Shown here: piece by piece, positions 36,588 to 44,808 of the stretch
How the letters are laid out: each line of letters starts with the position of its first letter
Position numbering within the stretch: position 1 is the stretch's first letter
NCBI RefSeq assembly: GCF_937926365.1
Contig: NZ_CALAOH010000226.1
Span: 62,001-126,000 of the forward strand
DNA: 64,000 nucleotides
Source: an uncultured Azohydromonas sp.
GTDB taxonomy: Bacteria > Pseudomonadota > Gammaproteobacteria > Burkholderiales > Burkholderiaceae_C
Direction: 5' to 3'
Notes under the pieces: model-generated
The model's input: only the letters and a program-made list of their open reading frames with translations
What the model was told of the DNA's origin: nothing
Database searches by the model: none
Made by a program: the position numbers and the translations under genes

Positions 36588-37600
36588 GCGCGCCGCTGCC
36601 CTGGCTGGAGGGGCCGCTGCAGCAGGCCCTGAGGCAGCGCGCGCATGCGCTGCTGATCCACGGTCCGGCGGGCGTGGGCCAGTACGAGTTCGGCTTCGAG
36701 CTGGCGCGCGCACTGCTGTGCGAGATGGCGGGCGACGGCACGCATCGGCCCTGCGGGCGCTGCACGGCCTGCCACCTGATGGACACGCATGGGCATCCGG
36801 ATTTCCGGCTGCTGCTGCCCGAGGCATTGAGGGAGCCGCTGGGCTGGGCGGAGGAGGAGCCGCGCAAGAAGGATGCGAAGCCCAGCAAGTGGATCCGCAT
36901 CGAGGAGGTGCGTCAGGCCATCGACTGGACGCACCAGAGCGTCTCGCGCGGCGTAGCCAAGGTGCTGTTGATCCACCCGGCCACCGCGATGCAGGAAGCC
37001 AGCGCCAACGCGCTGCTCAAGACACTGGAGGAACCCTCGCCGCAGGTACGGCTGCTGCTGACCGCCACCGATCCCGAGCTGCTGCTACCCACCATCCGCA
37101 GCCGCTGTCAGCGCCTGGGCCTGGCGCTGCCGCCGCGCGGGCAGGCGTTGGAATGGCTGAAGGAGCGCGGGCTGGCGCAGCCGCAGGTGCTGCTGGACGC
37201 CGCGGGCGGCCGGCCGCTGGAGGCGGTGGCCTTGGCAGGCGAGGGCATCGACGCCGCCGCCTGGACCGCGCTGCCGCAGCGGCTGCGCCAGGGCGACGCG
37301 ACCGCCGTGGCGTCATGGAATCTGCCCCGGCTGCTGGAGACGCTTTTGAAACTCTGCCACGACCTGATGGCCCAGGCTGCGGGCGGTGCACCGCGCTACT
37401 TTCCGGCCGATGCCTTACCGCCGGGTGCGACGCTGGCCGAGCTAGCGAACTGGTCGCGCGAGTTGACGCAGCTCTCTCGCCACGACGAGCATCCGTGGAA
37501 CGCGTCGCTGCTGGCGGAGTCGCTGGTGGCGCAAGCCGCGGCGTTGTGGCCGGCACGTGCCGGCTCCGGCCGCGCCCGGGTCACTACACTGGGCCGTTGA
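36584..37600 (+). CDS. holB: DNA polymerase III subunit delta'
   Basis: Clamp-loader subunit. The zinc-binding cysteines lie in CGRCTACHL, and NALLKTLEEPSP with IRSRCQ is the conserved core. The P-loop is degenerate (GPAGVGQ, Lys replaced by Gln), as expected because delta' does not hydrolyse ATP. Overlaps tmk at the start and pilZ at the end by one base. Confidence 0.92.
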   Translation: MSAPLPWLEGPLQQALRQRAHALLIHGPAGVGQYEFGFELARALLCEMAGDGTHRPCGRCTACHLMDTHGHPDFRLLLPEALREPLGWAEEEPRKKDAKPSKWIRIEEVRQAIDWTHQSVSRGVAKVLLIHPATAMQEASANALLKTLEEPSPQVRLLLTATDPELLLPTIRSRCQRLGLALPPRGQALEWLKERGLAQPQVLLDAAGGRPLEAVALAGEGIDAAAWTALPQRLRQGDATAVASWNLPRLLETLLKLCHDLMAQAAGGAPRYFPADALPPGATLAELANWSRELTQLSRHDEHPWNASLLAESLVAQAAALWPARAGSGRARVTTLGR

Positions 37601-37971
37601 TGAACGCCTCTTCTTCCTTCGACCTGGATGCGGCCCCGGCGACGCGGGTGCAGCTCGTGTTCAACGACAAGGCCGCTCTCTACGCGGCCTACATCCCGCT
37701 GTTCACCGAGGGTGGTCTCTTCATTGCCACGTCGCGGGAGCACTGTCTAGGCGATGCCTTCGAGCTGGAGCTGACGCTGCCCGGCGAAACCGAATGCCGG
37801 GTGGTGGCAGGCAAAGTGGCGTGGATCACGCCGGCCCATGCCGCCGGCGGACGTGCCCAGGGCGTGGGCGTGGCCCTTATGGGCGACGCCGAGTCGCGCA
37901 CGCTGCGAGCCCGGATCGAGGAGATCCTGGGCAGCGCGCTGGCCTCGGCCCGGCCGACGCAGGTTTTCTGA
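37600..37971 (+). CDS. pilZ: PilZ-domain protein, type IV pilus-associated
   Basis: A 123-residue PilZ-domain protein in its classic place between holB and tatD. It lacks the RxxxR cyclic-di-GMP motif at the N-terminus, as pilus-type PilZ does. In Pseudomonas and Xanthomonas this orthologue is needed for type IV pilus assembly. Confidence 0.85.
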   Translation: MNASSSFDLDAAPATRVQLVFNDKAALYAAYIPLFTEGGLFIATSREHCLGDAFELELTLPGETECRVVAGKVAWITPAHAAGGRAQGVGVALMGDAESRTLRARIEEILGSALASARPTQVF

Positions 37972-38016
37972 TCCTTTCTTTCCGCCCCCGGCCGCGGATT
38001 TCAACTGCCGACTGCG

Positions 38017-38799
38017 ATGTACGTCGATTCCCATTGCCATTTGAGCTTCCCTGAGCTGCACGCGCGGCTGGACGAGATCCGGGCCGCCATGGCCGCTGCG
38101 GATGTAGACCGCGCGCTGTGCATCTGCACCACGCTGGAGGAGTTCGAGTCCGTCCATGCGTTAGCCATGGCTTACGACAACTTCTGGGCCAGCGTGGGTG
38201 TGCACCCGGACAACGAGGACGTCATGGAGCCCACCGAGGGCACGCTGTGCGAGTGGGCGGCGCGCCCGCGCGTGGTGGGCATCGGCGAAACCGGGCTCGA
38301 TTACTACCGGCTCAATGGCCGCAGCCTCGCGGATATGGAGTGGCAGCGCGAGCGTTTCCGCGTGCACATCCGCGCTGCGCGTGCCACTGGTAAACCGCTG
38401 ATCATCCACACCCGCAGCTCCAGCGAGGACACGCTGGCGATCCTGCGCGAGGAGGGCGGCGAGCAGGTGGGCGGTGTCTTCCACTGCTTCACCGAAACCG
38501 AGGCCGTGGCGCGAGCGGCACTGGACCTGGGTTTTCACATTTCCTTCTCCGGCATCCTCACGTTCAAGAACGCGGCGGATTTGCGAGACGTCGCCAAGTT
38601 CGTGCCCATGGACCGGCTGCTGATCGAAACCGACAGCCCATACCTGGCGCCGGTGCCGTACCGCGGCAAGGTGAACCAGCCGGCCTACGTGCCGCATGTC
38701 GCGGCGCAGCTGGCCGAGCTCAAGGGCTGCAGCGCCGAGGACATCGGCCGCGCCACGAGCGCCAACTTCGAACGGCTGTTCGAGGTAGCGGCGGTATGA
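38017..38799 (+). CDS. TatD-family metal-dependent deoxyribonuclease
   Basis: Amidohydrolase-fold hydrolase. DSHCHL at the N-terminus, IGETGLDYYR, HTRSSSEDT, HCFTETE and ETDSPYLAP supply the metal ligands and catalytic Asp. Length 260 aa matches YcfH/TatD. The 3' end overlaps the ankyrin gene by ATGA. Likely a 3'-5' DNA exonuclease or D-amino-acyl-tRNA-related hydrolase by family. Confidence 0.9.
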   Translation: MYVDSHCHLSFPELHARLDEIRAAMAAADVDRALCICTTLEEFESVHALAMAYDNFWASVGVHPDNEDVMEPTEGTLCEWAARPRVVGIGETGLDYYRLNGRSLADMEWQRERFRVHIRAARATGKPLIIHTRSSSEDTLAILREEGGEQVGGVFHCFTETEAVARAALDLGFHISFSGILTFKNAADLRDVAKFVPMDRLLIETDSPYLAPVPYRGKVNQPAYVPHVAAQLAELKGCSAEDIGRATSANFERLFEVAAV

Positions 38800-39518
38800 G
38801 CGGGATGCTTGACGGCTGGAGAGCCCAATCTGCAGGCGTGCAGGCGGGCCGTCGGCGGCTGGTCAGTGGTCTGGGACTGGCAGCTGCTGCCTGGGCGCTC
38901 GCGAGCCCAGTCTGGGCGGGCAGCTACGAGGATTTCTTCAAGGCGGTTGAACGCGACGACGCACGCAGCGTCGCGGCACTACTGCAGCGCGGCTTTGACC
39001 CGAATGCCCGAGACGAGCTTGGCCAGCCGGCCTTGACGAGGGCTTTCAAGGAAGACGCGCTGAAGGCTGCGGAGGCGCTGTGGACGCATCCGCAGCTCGA
39101 CCTGGAAGCCGTCAACGCTGCCAACGAGACGCCGCTGATGATGGCGGCGCTGCGCGGCCACGTGGCCTGGATGCAGCGGCTGATCGAGCGCGGTGCACGC
39201 GTGCACCGGGACGGCTGGGCACCGGTGCATTACGCAGCATCGAGTGCGGAGCTGGAGCCGATGGAGCTGATGCTGCGCGCTGGCGCGCCGGTGGACGCCG
39301 TGAGCCCCAACGGCAACACGCCGCTGATGATGGCCGCCGGCTACGGTGCGATCGATGGGGCACGGCTGCTGCTGCGCCGCGGTGCCGATGCCACGGTGCG
39401 CAACCAGCGCGGGATGACGGCTGCCGATTTCGCGCGCTCGATGGGGCGCGATGGCCTGGCGTCGGAAATCGAAGCCGCCGCAGCGCGACGCCGGACCGCG
39501 GTGGCACCGGTGCAGTGA
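38796..39518 (+). CDS. Secreted ankyrin-repeat protein (240 aa)
   Basis: An N-terminal signal peptide (arginine-rich region, then LVSGLGLAAAAWALASPVWA, cleavage after AWA) precedes four to five ankyrin repeats (about 45-225; e.g. NETPLMMAALRGH, NGNTPLMMAAGYG). Likely a periplasmic protein-interaction factor. Translationally coupled to tatD. Such ankyrin genes are common at this locus in Burkholderiales; partner unknown. Low-GC promoter-like sequence lies downstream, before the next gene. Confidence 0.82.
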   Translation: MSGMLDGWRAQSAGVQAGRRRLVSGLGLAAAAWALASPVWAGSYEDFFKAVERDDARSVAALLQRGFDPNARDELGQPALTRAFKEDALKAAEALWTHPQLDLEAVNAANETPLMMAALRGHVAWMQRLIERGARVHRDGWAPVHYAASSAELEPMELMLRAGAPVDAVSPNGNTPLMMAAGYGAIDGARLLLRRGADATVRNQRGMTAADFARSMGRDGLASEIEAAAARRRTAVAPVQ

Positions 39519-39704
39519 GCTGCATGCTGTGGCATCGAGATCAATCTCGGCGGTGATGGCTGGTATCCGGTGCCGGCACAGCTGGTGAGGGGGTGCCCGC
39601 CGGGTGTTAAGAAATCGCCTCAATGCATATTATGTTAAATCAAGTTGCTCACAGGCTTCTTTTCTACCCTGGGTTTGTGTTCCTGTCGCATCCTGGGCTG
39701 AGTC

Positions 39705-40724
39705 ATGAATAACGCGGCCTCCTCGCTCCAGTCCCTGCTCTTCGATGAGCCGGTGCCGCCCGTCGCGGCCTCGGTGCAACCAGCGCCGCCCAATCCGGAA
39801 TGGTTGGAGCTTGCTCAGCGATTGCGCGAGCGCTGGGGTGGCCGGCTGCATCTGGGCACGTCCTCGTGGAACTTCAGCGGCTGGTCGGGGCTGGTATGGG
39901 CACAGGCCTATCCGGAGGCACGTCTATCGCGCGAAGGTCTGCCGGCCTATGCAGCGCATCCGCTGTTGCGGACCGTGAGCTTGGACCGGGCGTTCTATCG
40001 CCCACTGGACGCGGCTGCCTACGCGGGGTTGGCGGGACAAGTACCGAAGGATTTCCGCTTCGTGGTCAAGGCGGCGGCGCTGGTGAGCGACGCTGTGCGG
40101 CGCGACGCGGGGGGACGTGCAGAGCGCAGCAATCCGTTGTTCCTGGATCCCGGCGTGGCGCTGGAGCAATGCCTGCGGCCGGCTGTCGAGGGTCTCAAGG
40201 ACAAGCTCGGCGTGCTGGTGTTTCAGCTTTCTCCATTGCCTGCCGCGTGGCTGCACGACCCGGTACGGCTGGAAGCTCAACTGGAGCGCTTGTGGCAGGC
40301 GTTGCTGCCCGAGTTGCCCGCCGACAGCCGCCTGGCGCTGGAACTGCGCGACCCCGAGTCGCTGCAACCGTGGCTGGCGGCGCATCTCAAGGCCTTCGGT
40401 ATTCGGTATTGCCTGGGTCTGCACGACCGCATGCCGCCAATCGAGCGACAGGTGCCGATGCTGCGCGCCACCTGGCCTGGTGACCTGGTGTGCCGCTGGA
40501 ACTTGCACGCTGGCCAGAGCTATGCCGGCGCCAAGGACGCCTGGGCGCCTTTCGACAAACTGGTGGCGCCGGACCTGCCCACGCGCCAGGGCCTGGTGCG
40601 TGTACTAACCGGCACGCTGTCGGCGGGATACCAGGCTTTCGTGACGATCAACAACAAGGCTGAGGGCAGCGCGCCCTGCTCCGTCCTGGCGCTGGCACGC
40701 GATTTGGCAGCAGCTCCAGGCTGA
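39705..40724 (+). CDS. DUF72-family protein (339 aa)
   Basis: TIM-barrel-like DUF72 protein: GTSSWNFSGW near the N-terminus, VSLDRAFYRP, FRFVVKAAALVS and a C-terminal INNKAEGSAP are hallmark segments. The biochemical function is unknown. A local AT-rich region at about 39600-39650 upstream may hold its promoter. It is the last chromosomal gene before the integrated element. Confidence 0.85.
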   Translation: MNNAASSLQSLLFDEPVPPVAASVQPAPPNPEWLELAQRLRERWGGRLHLGTSSWNFSGWSGLVWAQAYPEARLSREGLPAYAAHPLLRTVSLDRAFYRPLDAAAYAGLAGQVPKDFRFVVKAAALVSDAVRRDAGGRAERSNPLFLDPGVALEQCLRPAVEGLKDKLGVLVFQLSPLPAAWLHDPVRLEAQLERLWQALLPELPADSRLALELRDPESLQPWLAAHLKAFGIRYCLGLHDRMPPIERQVPMLRATWPGDLVCRWNLHAGQSYAGAKDAWAPFDKLVAPDLPTRQGLVRVLTGTLSAGYQAFVTINNKAEGSAPCSVLALARDLAAAPG

Positions 40725-40826
40725 TGGGGTTTCCGCGCCCTGCTCCGCGTTCCATACCCGAAACTCCCGCGGCCTTTCACAGCGGCTATCGAGTCACCCC
40801 TGGCGACTGGGCAAACCCCCAAAGCA

Positions 40827-40863
40827 AAAAGACCGAAGGCCCTTGCGGAACCTTCGGTCTTTT
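40827..40863. terminator. Bidirectional terminator next to the left attachment site
   Basis: A 12-bp stem (AAAGACCGAAGG at 40828-40839 with CCTTCGGTCTTT at 40851-40862), 11-nt loop, A-run before and T-run after. Before integration of the neighbouring element it would have lain directly downstream of tRNA-Ser on the reverse strand as well as after the DUF72 gene. Confidence 0.85.
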
Positions 40864-40870
40864 GCTTGTT

Positions 40871-40891
40871 TGGCGGAGTCGGAGTCCGCCA
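40871..40891. other. attL: Left attachment site (attL) with palindromic core
   Basis: The first 14 bp equal the tRNA-Ser 3' end at 56697-56710. With the following 7 bp it forms a 21-bp palindrome (TGGCGGA, 7 nt, TCCGCCA). The right half is not present at the tRNA, so it comes from the element. Confidence 0.82.
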
Positions 40892-41005
40892 GCATGTTGT
40901 CTGCTACCGTTGGCGTTGTCTGAAAAAGTGTAGTCACAGAGCGAACTTAGCAAAAACCATTGTCTGATAGTGTCTACTCTCGTATGATGCCATTCATCAT
41001 TTTTT

Positions 41006-41025
41006 GATGGGTGCGTTGATGGGTT
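41006..41025 (+). repeat. Heptamer pair upstream of the integrase gene
   Basis: GATGGGT (41006-41012), 4 nt, TGATGGGTT (41017-41025): the same 12-bp-period direct repeat found in four other places in the element. It ends 31 nt before the integrase ATG, so it may serve as arm site and/or int operator. Confidence 0.7.
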
Positions 41026-41056
41026 CTATACAGGCACTTTGGAAAGGCTCTTCGAC

Positions 41057-42346
41057 ATGCCCAAGGTGATTGCCCCGCTTGGCCAACTGGCCGTCTCTCG
41101 CTTGACCGACCCCGGAATGCACTTCGTCGGCGGTGTGCCCGGCCTGGCACTGCAGGTGCTGCCCACCGGCGGCCGGACATGGGTGCTGCGCATGATGGTG
41201 GCCGGCAAGCGGCGAGATATGGGGCTGGGCGGCTTCCCGGCCGTGACGCTGGCCGAAGCTCGGGAGTCGGCCCGCGCGGCCCGCGCGAAGGTGAAGACCG
41301 GCACTGATCCCATTGAGGAGGCCCGAGCCGCCCGGTCGAAGCTCCTGGCCGAGCGAGCCACTGCGCTGACCTTCGACCAGTGCGCCGCCAAGTACATCAA
41401 GACACACTCTCCGGGCTGGAAGAACGCCAAGCATCGCCAGCAGTGGGAGAACACATTGGCGCAGTACGCAAGCCCTGTGATGGGCTCGCTGCTGGTGCGT
41501 GATGTCCAACTGGCGCACGTCCTGAGCGTGGTCGAACCGATCTGGCACACCAAGACGGAGACAGCCAGTCGGGTGCGCAGCCGCATGGAGTTGGTGCTTG
41601 ACTGGGCCACCGCACGCGGCTACCGGCAGGGAGACAACCCGGCACGCTGGCGCGGCCACCTGGACAAGCTGTTGCCCTCGCCGGGCAAGATCGCCGAGGT
41701 GGAGAACTTCCCGGCGGTGCAAGTTCATGAGGCCGGCGAGTTCATGCGCCAGCTGCGCAGCGAGCGTGAGGGCATGGGCGCGCGGGCGCTGGAGTTCCTG
41801 ATGCTCACCGCCGTGCGCTCGCAGAACGTGCGCGCTGCCGCCTGGTCCGAGATTGACCTGGAGAGCGCCGTGTGGGAGATCCCCGGCGAGGCCCGCGGCG
41901 ACAGCGCCCAGCGCATGAAGACCGGCAAGGCGCATCGGGTGCCGCTGTCGCCTGCTGCGGTGGAACTGCTCCGCGCCCTGCCCCGGATGGCCGACAACCC
42001 GCTGGTGTTCCCGGCGCCGCGCGGCGGCATGCTCTCGGATATGACGCTGAGCGCTGTGATGCGCCGCATGCAGTTCAAGGACAAGCACGGCCAGAACACG
42101 GTGCCGCACGGCCTGCGCTCCACCTTCCGCGACTGGGCGGCCGAGCGCACCAACTATCCGCGCGAGGTGGCCGAGATGGCGCTGGCGCACTCCATCGGGA
42201 ACAAGGTGGAGGCGGCTTATCGCCGCGGTGACCTGTTCGAGAAGCGGCGCCGGATGATGGACGACTGGGCTGCTTTCCTGGCTCGCGTTGAGCAGGCCGG
42301 CCAAGTGGTGCCGCTGCGGGCTGTCGCCACTGCAGTCGAGGGCTGA
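41057..42346 (+). CDS. int: P4-type tyrosine integrase of the element (429 aa)
   Basis: N-terminal DUF4102-type arm-binding domain (TDPGMHFVGGVPGLALQV, RDMGLGGFPAVTLAEAR), central SAM-like domain, and catalytic domain with Arg in LTAVRSQNVR, HGLRSTFRDW, His in MALAHSIGNK and Tyr in VEAAYRRGD. This family typically targets tRNA 3' ends, which fits the tRNA-Ser site. ATG 41057 follows GGAAAGG; TTG 41039 is an in-frame alternative. Confidence 0.94.
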   Translation: MPKVIAPLGQLAVSRLTDPGMHFVGGVPGLALQVLPTGGRTWVLRMMVAGKRRDMGLGGFPAVTLAEARESARAARAKVKTGTDPIEEARAARSKLLAERATALTFDQCAAKYIKTHSPGWKNAKHRQQWENTLAQYASPVMGSLLVRDVQLAHVLSVVEPIWHTKTETASRVRSRMELVLDWATARGYRQGDNPARWRGHLDKLLPSPGKIAEVENFPAVQVHEAGEFMRQLRSEREGMGARALEFLMLTAVRSQNVRAAAWSEIDLESAVWEIPGEARGDSAQRMKTGKAHRVPLSPAAVELLRALPRMADNPLVFPAPRGGMLSDMTLSAVMRRMQFKDKHGQNTVPHGLRSTFRDWAAERTNYPREVAEMALAHSIGNKVEAAYRRGDLFEKRRRMMDDWAAFLARVEQAGQVVPLRAVATAVEG

Positions 42347-42449
42347 TGCGATACTGATTTTCTGCTGCGCCTACTTCGACGGGAGGAAAACCAGGTTCCC
42401 TACTTGGCTGGCGCAGCATTCTTCTAGGGGCGACGCAAAGGGAATCGCA

Positions 42450-43127
42450 TTGAACGCACAAACAGAAAAAGAAGCCGAGTTATTTGACTTGGGGAATTCT
42501 CTCCGGGAAAGATTTGACAGATTTATTGACAACGATCTGTGTATTCATCGGGAAGCTTTTGACCGCTACGGCGCTCCGATGCTTGTGTCCCAGATGTTGC
42601 AGACCAAGGGTCTAGGACCAGACGCACCTATTGATGAGGTGTTCTTCAACATCAAGCAAGAGCACTTGGGGGTCCCTGACGAACTGCTTGCCAAGTTGTG
42701 TGCTGCGGCACCGCATGTGGACAGGTTCTGCCTTCAGGCCTTAGCGATGGCCTACGGTATTCCGCTGATATATACGTCGGAAATTTGTCGCAACGGAAAA
42801 TTCCTGATTGAGACATACCAAATTATGCAGCTTCTTGAGGCCGCGAGAGTGTTTGGCCTAGTGGAGGCGCTGATTCACACAAATAAAAAGTCGGGTGATT
42901 CAGAGGCGTTCATGAAGGAAGCGATATCACGCCTTGCTATTGCTGGAGCCGATGCACGACATGCCCCCAACCGCGCCCGCAAAGCTACCTGGGAGGCTTG
43001 GCACAAGGCCAACAAGGACCGGTTCAAGAGCAAGGATCAAGAGGCTGAAGTCCTTTCTGGCAAAGCGTCTGTGACGTTCCGGACAGCCCGCGAATGGATC
43101 ACGGAGTGGAGCCGTAAGCAGAGTTGA
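42450..43127 (+). CDS. Unknown accessory protein next to the integrase (225 aa)
   Basis: Markedly less GC-rich than its neighbours. TTG 42450 is chosen because AAGGGAA lies 7 nt upstream and no ATG is available nearby. The N-terminal two thirds (to about residue 150) is helical and unrecognised. The C-terminal 70 residues (ARHAPNRARKATWEAW, FRTAREWITEW) resemble a helical domain seen at the end of other integron/prophage-adjacent proteins (recollection, not checked). Its place between int and the regulator genes is where such elements carry cargo. Confidence 0.6.
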   Translation: MNAQTEKEAELFDLGNSLRERFDRFIDNDLCIHREAFDRYGAPMLVSQMLQTKGLGPDAPIDEVFFNIKQEHLGVPDELLAKLCAAAPHVDRFCLQALAMAYGIPLIYTSEICRNGKFLIETYQIMQLLEAARVFGLVEALIHTNKKSGDSEAFMKEAISRLAIAGADARHAPNRARKATWEAWHKANKDRFKSKDQEAEVLSGKASVTFRTAREWITEWSRKQS

Positions 43128-43133
43128 CGCTTT

Positions 43134-43173
43134 ACGGTCTGCCGGCAGACCGCAGGTTGTAGCGGCAGACCGT
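43134..43173. repeat. Inverted repeat before the regulator genes
   Basis: ACGGTCTGCCG at 43134-43144 is the exact inverse of CGGCAGACCGT at 43163-43173; CGGCAGACCG also occurs directly at 43143-43152. No T-run follows. It may be an operator for the downstream AlpA-like gene or the stem of a weak terminator. Confidence 0.55.
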
Positions 43174-43274
43174 CCTCCATCCCGGCATCCCGTCCGCCTT
43201 GCCTGCAGTGAGGCTTACAGAGCTGGTTTGTTGCGTGTCGAATGGCGCTGTCTCGATTCGTTTCGTACAGCGCA

Positions 43275-43505
43275 ATGCCTGCTAACACCGTCTCCCAAGC
43301 CCCCCTCAATCTCGACACGCTGCCCGATGGCGCGTGGTTGCGAGATAAACAAATCGCTGGACCTGTCCTGCCCATCGCCCGCTGCACCCTGTGGGCGTGG
43401 GTCCGCGAAGGCCGATTTCCCAAGCCCGTGAAGCTCAGTCCGCGCGTCACCGCCTGGAAGGTCGGCGACGTCCGCGGCTTCATCGCCAGCCAGGTCAACG
43501 CGTGA
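43275..43505 (+). CDS. AlpA-family DNA-binding regulator (76 aa)
   Basis: A MerR-like winged helix protein of the AlpA/Vis type: GAWLRDKQIAG, a CTLWAWVREGRFPKPVKL recognition region and RVTAWKVGDVRGFIAS. In P4-like elements these proteins control integrase expression and excision. ATG 43275 is preferred over 43242 because the family is short. It lies directly upstream of the antirepressor-like gene. Confidence 0.8.
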   Translation: MPANTVSQAPLNLDTLPDGAWLRDKQIAGPVLPIARCTLWAWVREGRFPKPVKLSPRVTAWKVGDVRGFIASQVNA

Positions 43506-43513
43506 GGTCTCAG

Positions 43514-44413
43514 ATGCAAGAGCAACTGCAGGCCCCAAAGGCAGGGCGACGCACGCCCATAAAGGATGAGGCCCCGGGCGTGTGGTGCGCCAAGGGCCTC
43601 GGAGAAGGACTCAGTGAAGGTTTCCATGGTACGGCGAGCCAAGTAGTGCCGCAAGGCGCCGCTACCGCTTTCACGTTCGATCGATCTGCCGTGCGCGCGA
43701 TCGTGAAGGACGGCGAGGTATGGTTCGTCGCGACCGACGTGTGCGCGGTGCTTGGCTACGACCACACCCCCAGCGCGATGCGTCGTCTGGACGATGACGA
43801 GAAGGGTGTGCATTCAACGCACACCCCTGGCGGCATGCAGGAACTCACGATCATCAGCGAGTCCGGCCTGTTCAGCCTGATCCTTGGCAGCCGCAAGCCC
43901 GAGGCGCGGCGCTTCAAGAAGTGGGTCACGTCCGAGGTGCTGCCGGCGATCCGCCGGACAGGGGCCTATGCCGCGCCTGCGGCCAGCGCGGCGCCGGCGC
44001 TGCCGCGCACCTACAAGGAGGCACTGCTGGCTCTGGTGGCCGCCGAGGAGGAGAAGGAATCGCAGCGCTTGCAGCTGGAGCAGCAGCGCCCGGCCGTCGA
44101 GTTCGTTGACCGGTACGTGGAGAGCACCGGCACGATGGGCGTGCGCCAAGTAGCCAAGACGCTGCGCGCCAACGAGCGGGAGCTGGTGGCCTGGCTGCTG
44201 GAGCGGGGTGTCATGTATCGCCTCGCCGGTCGGCTCACGCCGACGGCGGCGCACCTGGACGCCGGCCGGTTCGTGGTCAAGACCGGTAGCGCCGACAACG
44301 GCCACGCCTACACCGACGCACGCTTCACGCCCAAAGGCGTGGAGTGGGTGGCCGGCGAGTGGGGCAAGCGCTTGGCCGGTACCGCGTCGCTCAGCAAGAA
44401 GGGGCGTGCATGA
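43514..44413 (+). CDS. Bro-N domain antirepressor-like protein (299 aa)
   Basis: The Bro-N domain spans about 50-150 (FTFDRSAVRAIVKDGEVWFV, DVCAVLGYDH, ISESGLFSLILGSRKPEA, FKKWVTSEVLPAIRRTG). A coiled coil follows (about 170-200), then a KilAC-like C-terminal DNA-binding domain (GVRQVAKTLRANERELVAWL). Proteins with this layout act as phage antirepressors. ATG 43514 starts 8 nt after the AlpA stop, so the pair probably forms one regulatory operon. Confidence 0.85.
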   Translation: MQEQLQAPKAGRRTPIKDEAPGVWCAKGLGEGLSEGFHGTASQVVPQGAATAFTFDRSAVRAIVKDGEVWFVATDVCAVLGYDHTPSAMRRLDDDEKGVHSTHTPGGMQELTIISESGLFSLILGSRKPEARRFKKWVTSEVLPAIRRTGAYAAPAASAAPALPRTYKEALLALVAAEEEKESQRLQLEQQRPAVEFVDRYVESTGTMGVRQVAKTLRANERELVAWLLERGVMYRLAGRLTPTAAHLDAGRFVVKTGSADNGHAYTDARFTPKGVEWVAGEWGKRLAGTASLSKKGRA

Positions 44414-44429
44414 TGGCCGTTCTCTCTTT

Positions 44430-44505
44430 GGTGGGTCAGATGATGGGTGGCTCCTCAAGAGGATGCCTTTTTCCCTCAGAAGCATGGCGGAGTACGGCTC
44501 CGCCA
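44430..44505 (+). repeat. attP-like composite module B
   Basis: GGTGGGT (44430-44436), 4 nt, TGATGGGTG (44441-44449), 35 nt, then the 21-bp palindrome TGGCGGAG-TACGG-CTCCGCCA (44485-44505). Same order and spacing as the right attachment site. It lies just after the antirepressor-like gene and about 300 nt before the next gene. Confidence 0.75.
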
Positions 44506-44808
44506 TTGCCGTGGAGTGCTGCCGATCGTAGCGCGCGACCTGTGCTGACCAAACAAACCAAAACCCACCAACGTAAGCCCGTGGCGCGGTTACACTTCGC
44601 CGCAGGTGCTAGTCACACCTCAGACAACGCGGACAGCCGCCCCGACAGTGCGGCTTTGCCATGCCCGAATTCCGTCCGGTTTTGGGGCTGGGAGCGCCTA
44701 TCCGTAAGGACGGCGGCACGACGTTGTCCGTGTGACTATCCCCAGCCCCACCCCGTTGCGCTAGTCACGCGGCGGGTGGGTTCCAAAGCTCACAACGGAG
44801 CCCGGACC
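44506..44808. other. Non-coding region with several inverted repeats
   Basis: No gene is supported over about 300 bp. It holds AGCCGC/GCGGCT (44635-44640 with 44650-44655), CTAGTCACAC at 44609-44618 with its inverse GTGTGACTA at 44730-44738 and a third copy CTAGTCACG at 44761-44769, and the candidate RNA described separately. It likely contains the promoter for the small-gene operon starting at 44809. Confidence 0.5.
44684..44749 (+). ncRNA. Candidate structured RNA upstream of the small-gene operon
   Basis: A perfect 9-bp closing stem (GGGGCTGGG at 44684-44692 with CCCAGCCCC at 44741-44749) encloses about 48 nt with smaller complementary segments (CCGT/ACGG near 44702-44713). The place, after phage regulators and before small early genes, recalls the C4 antisense RNA of P1/P4-type phages. 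That relationship is a guess; only the stem is seen directly. Confidence 0.35.

Noticed and set aside
44485..44505. Module palindromes as ordinary terminators
   Set aside because: None of the palindromes at 40871, 44485, 48672 or 52612 is followed by a T-run, and the heptamer pair at a fixed distance would be unexplained.
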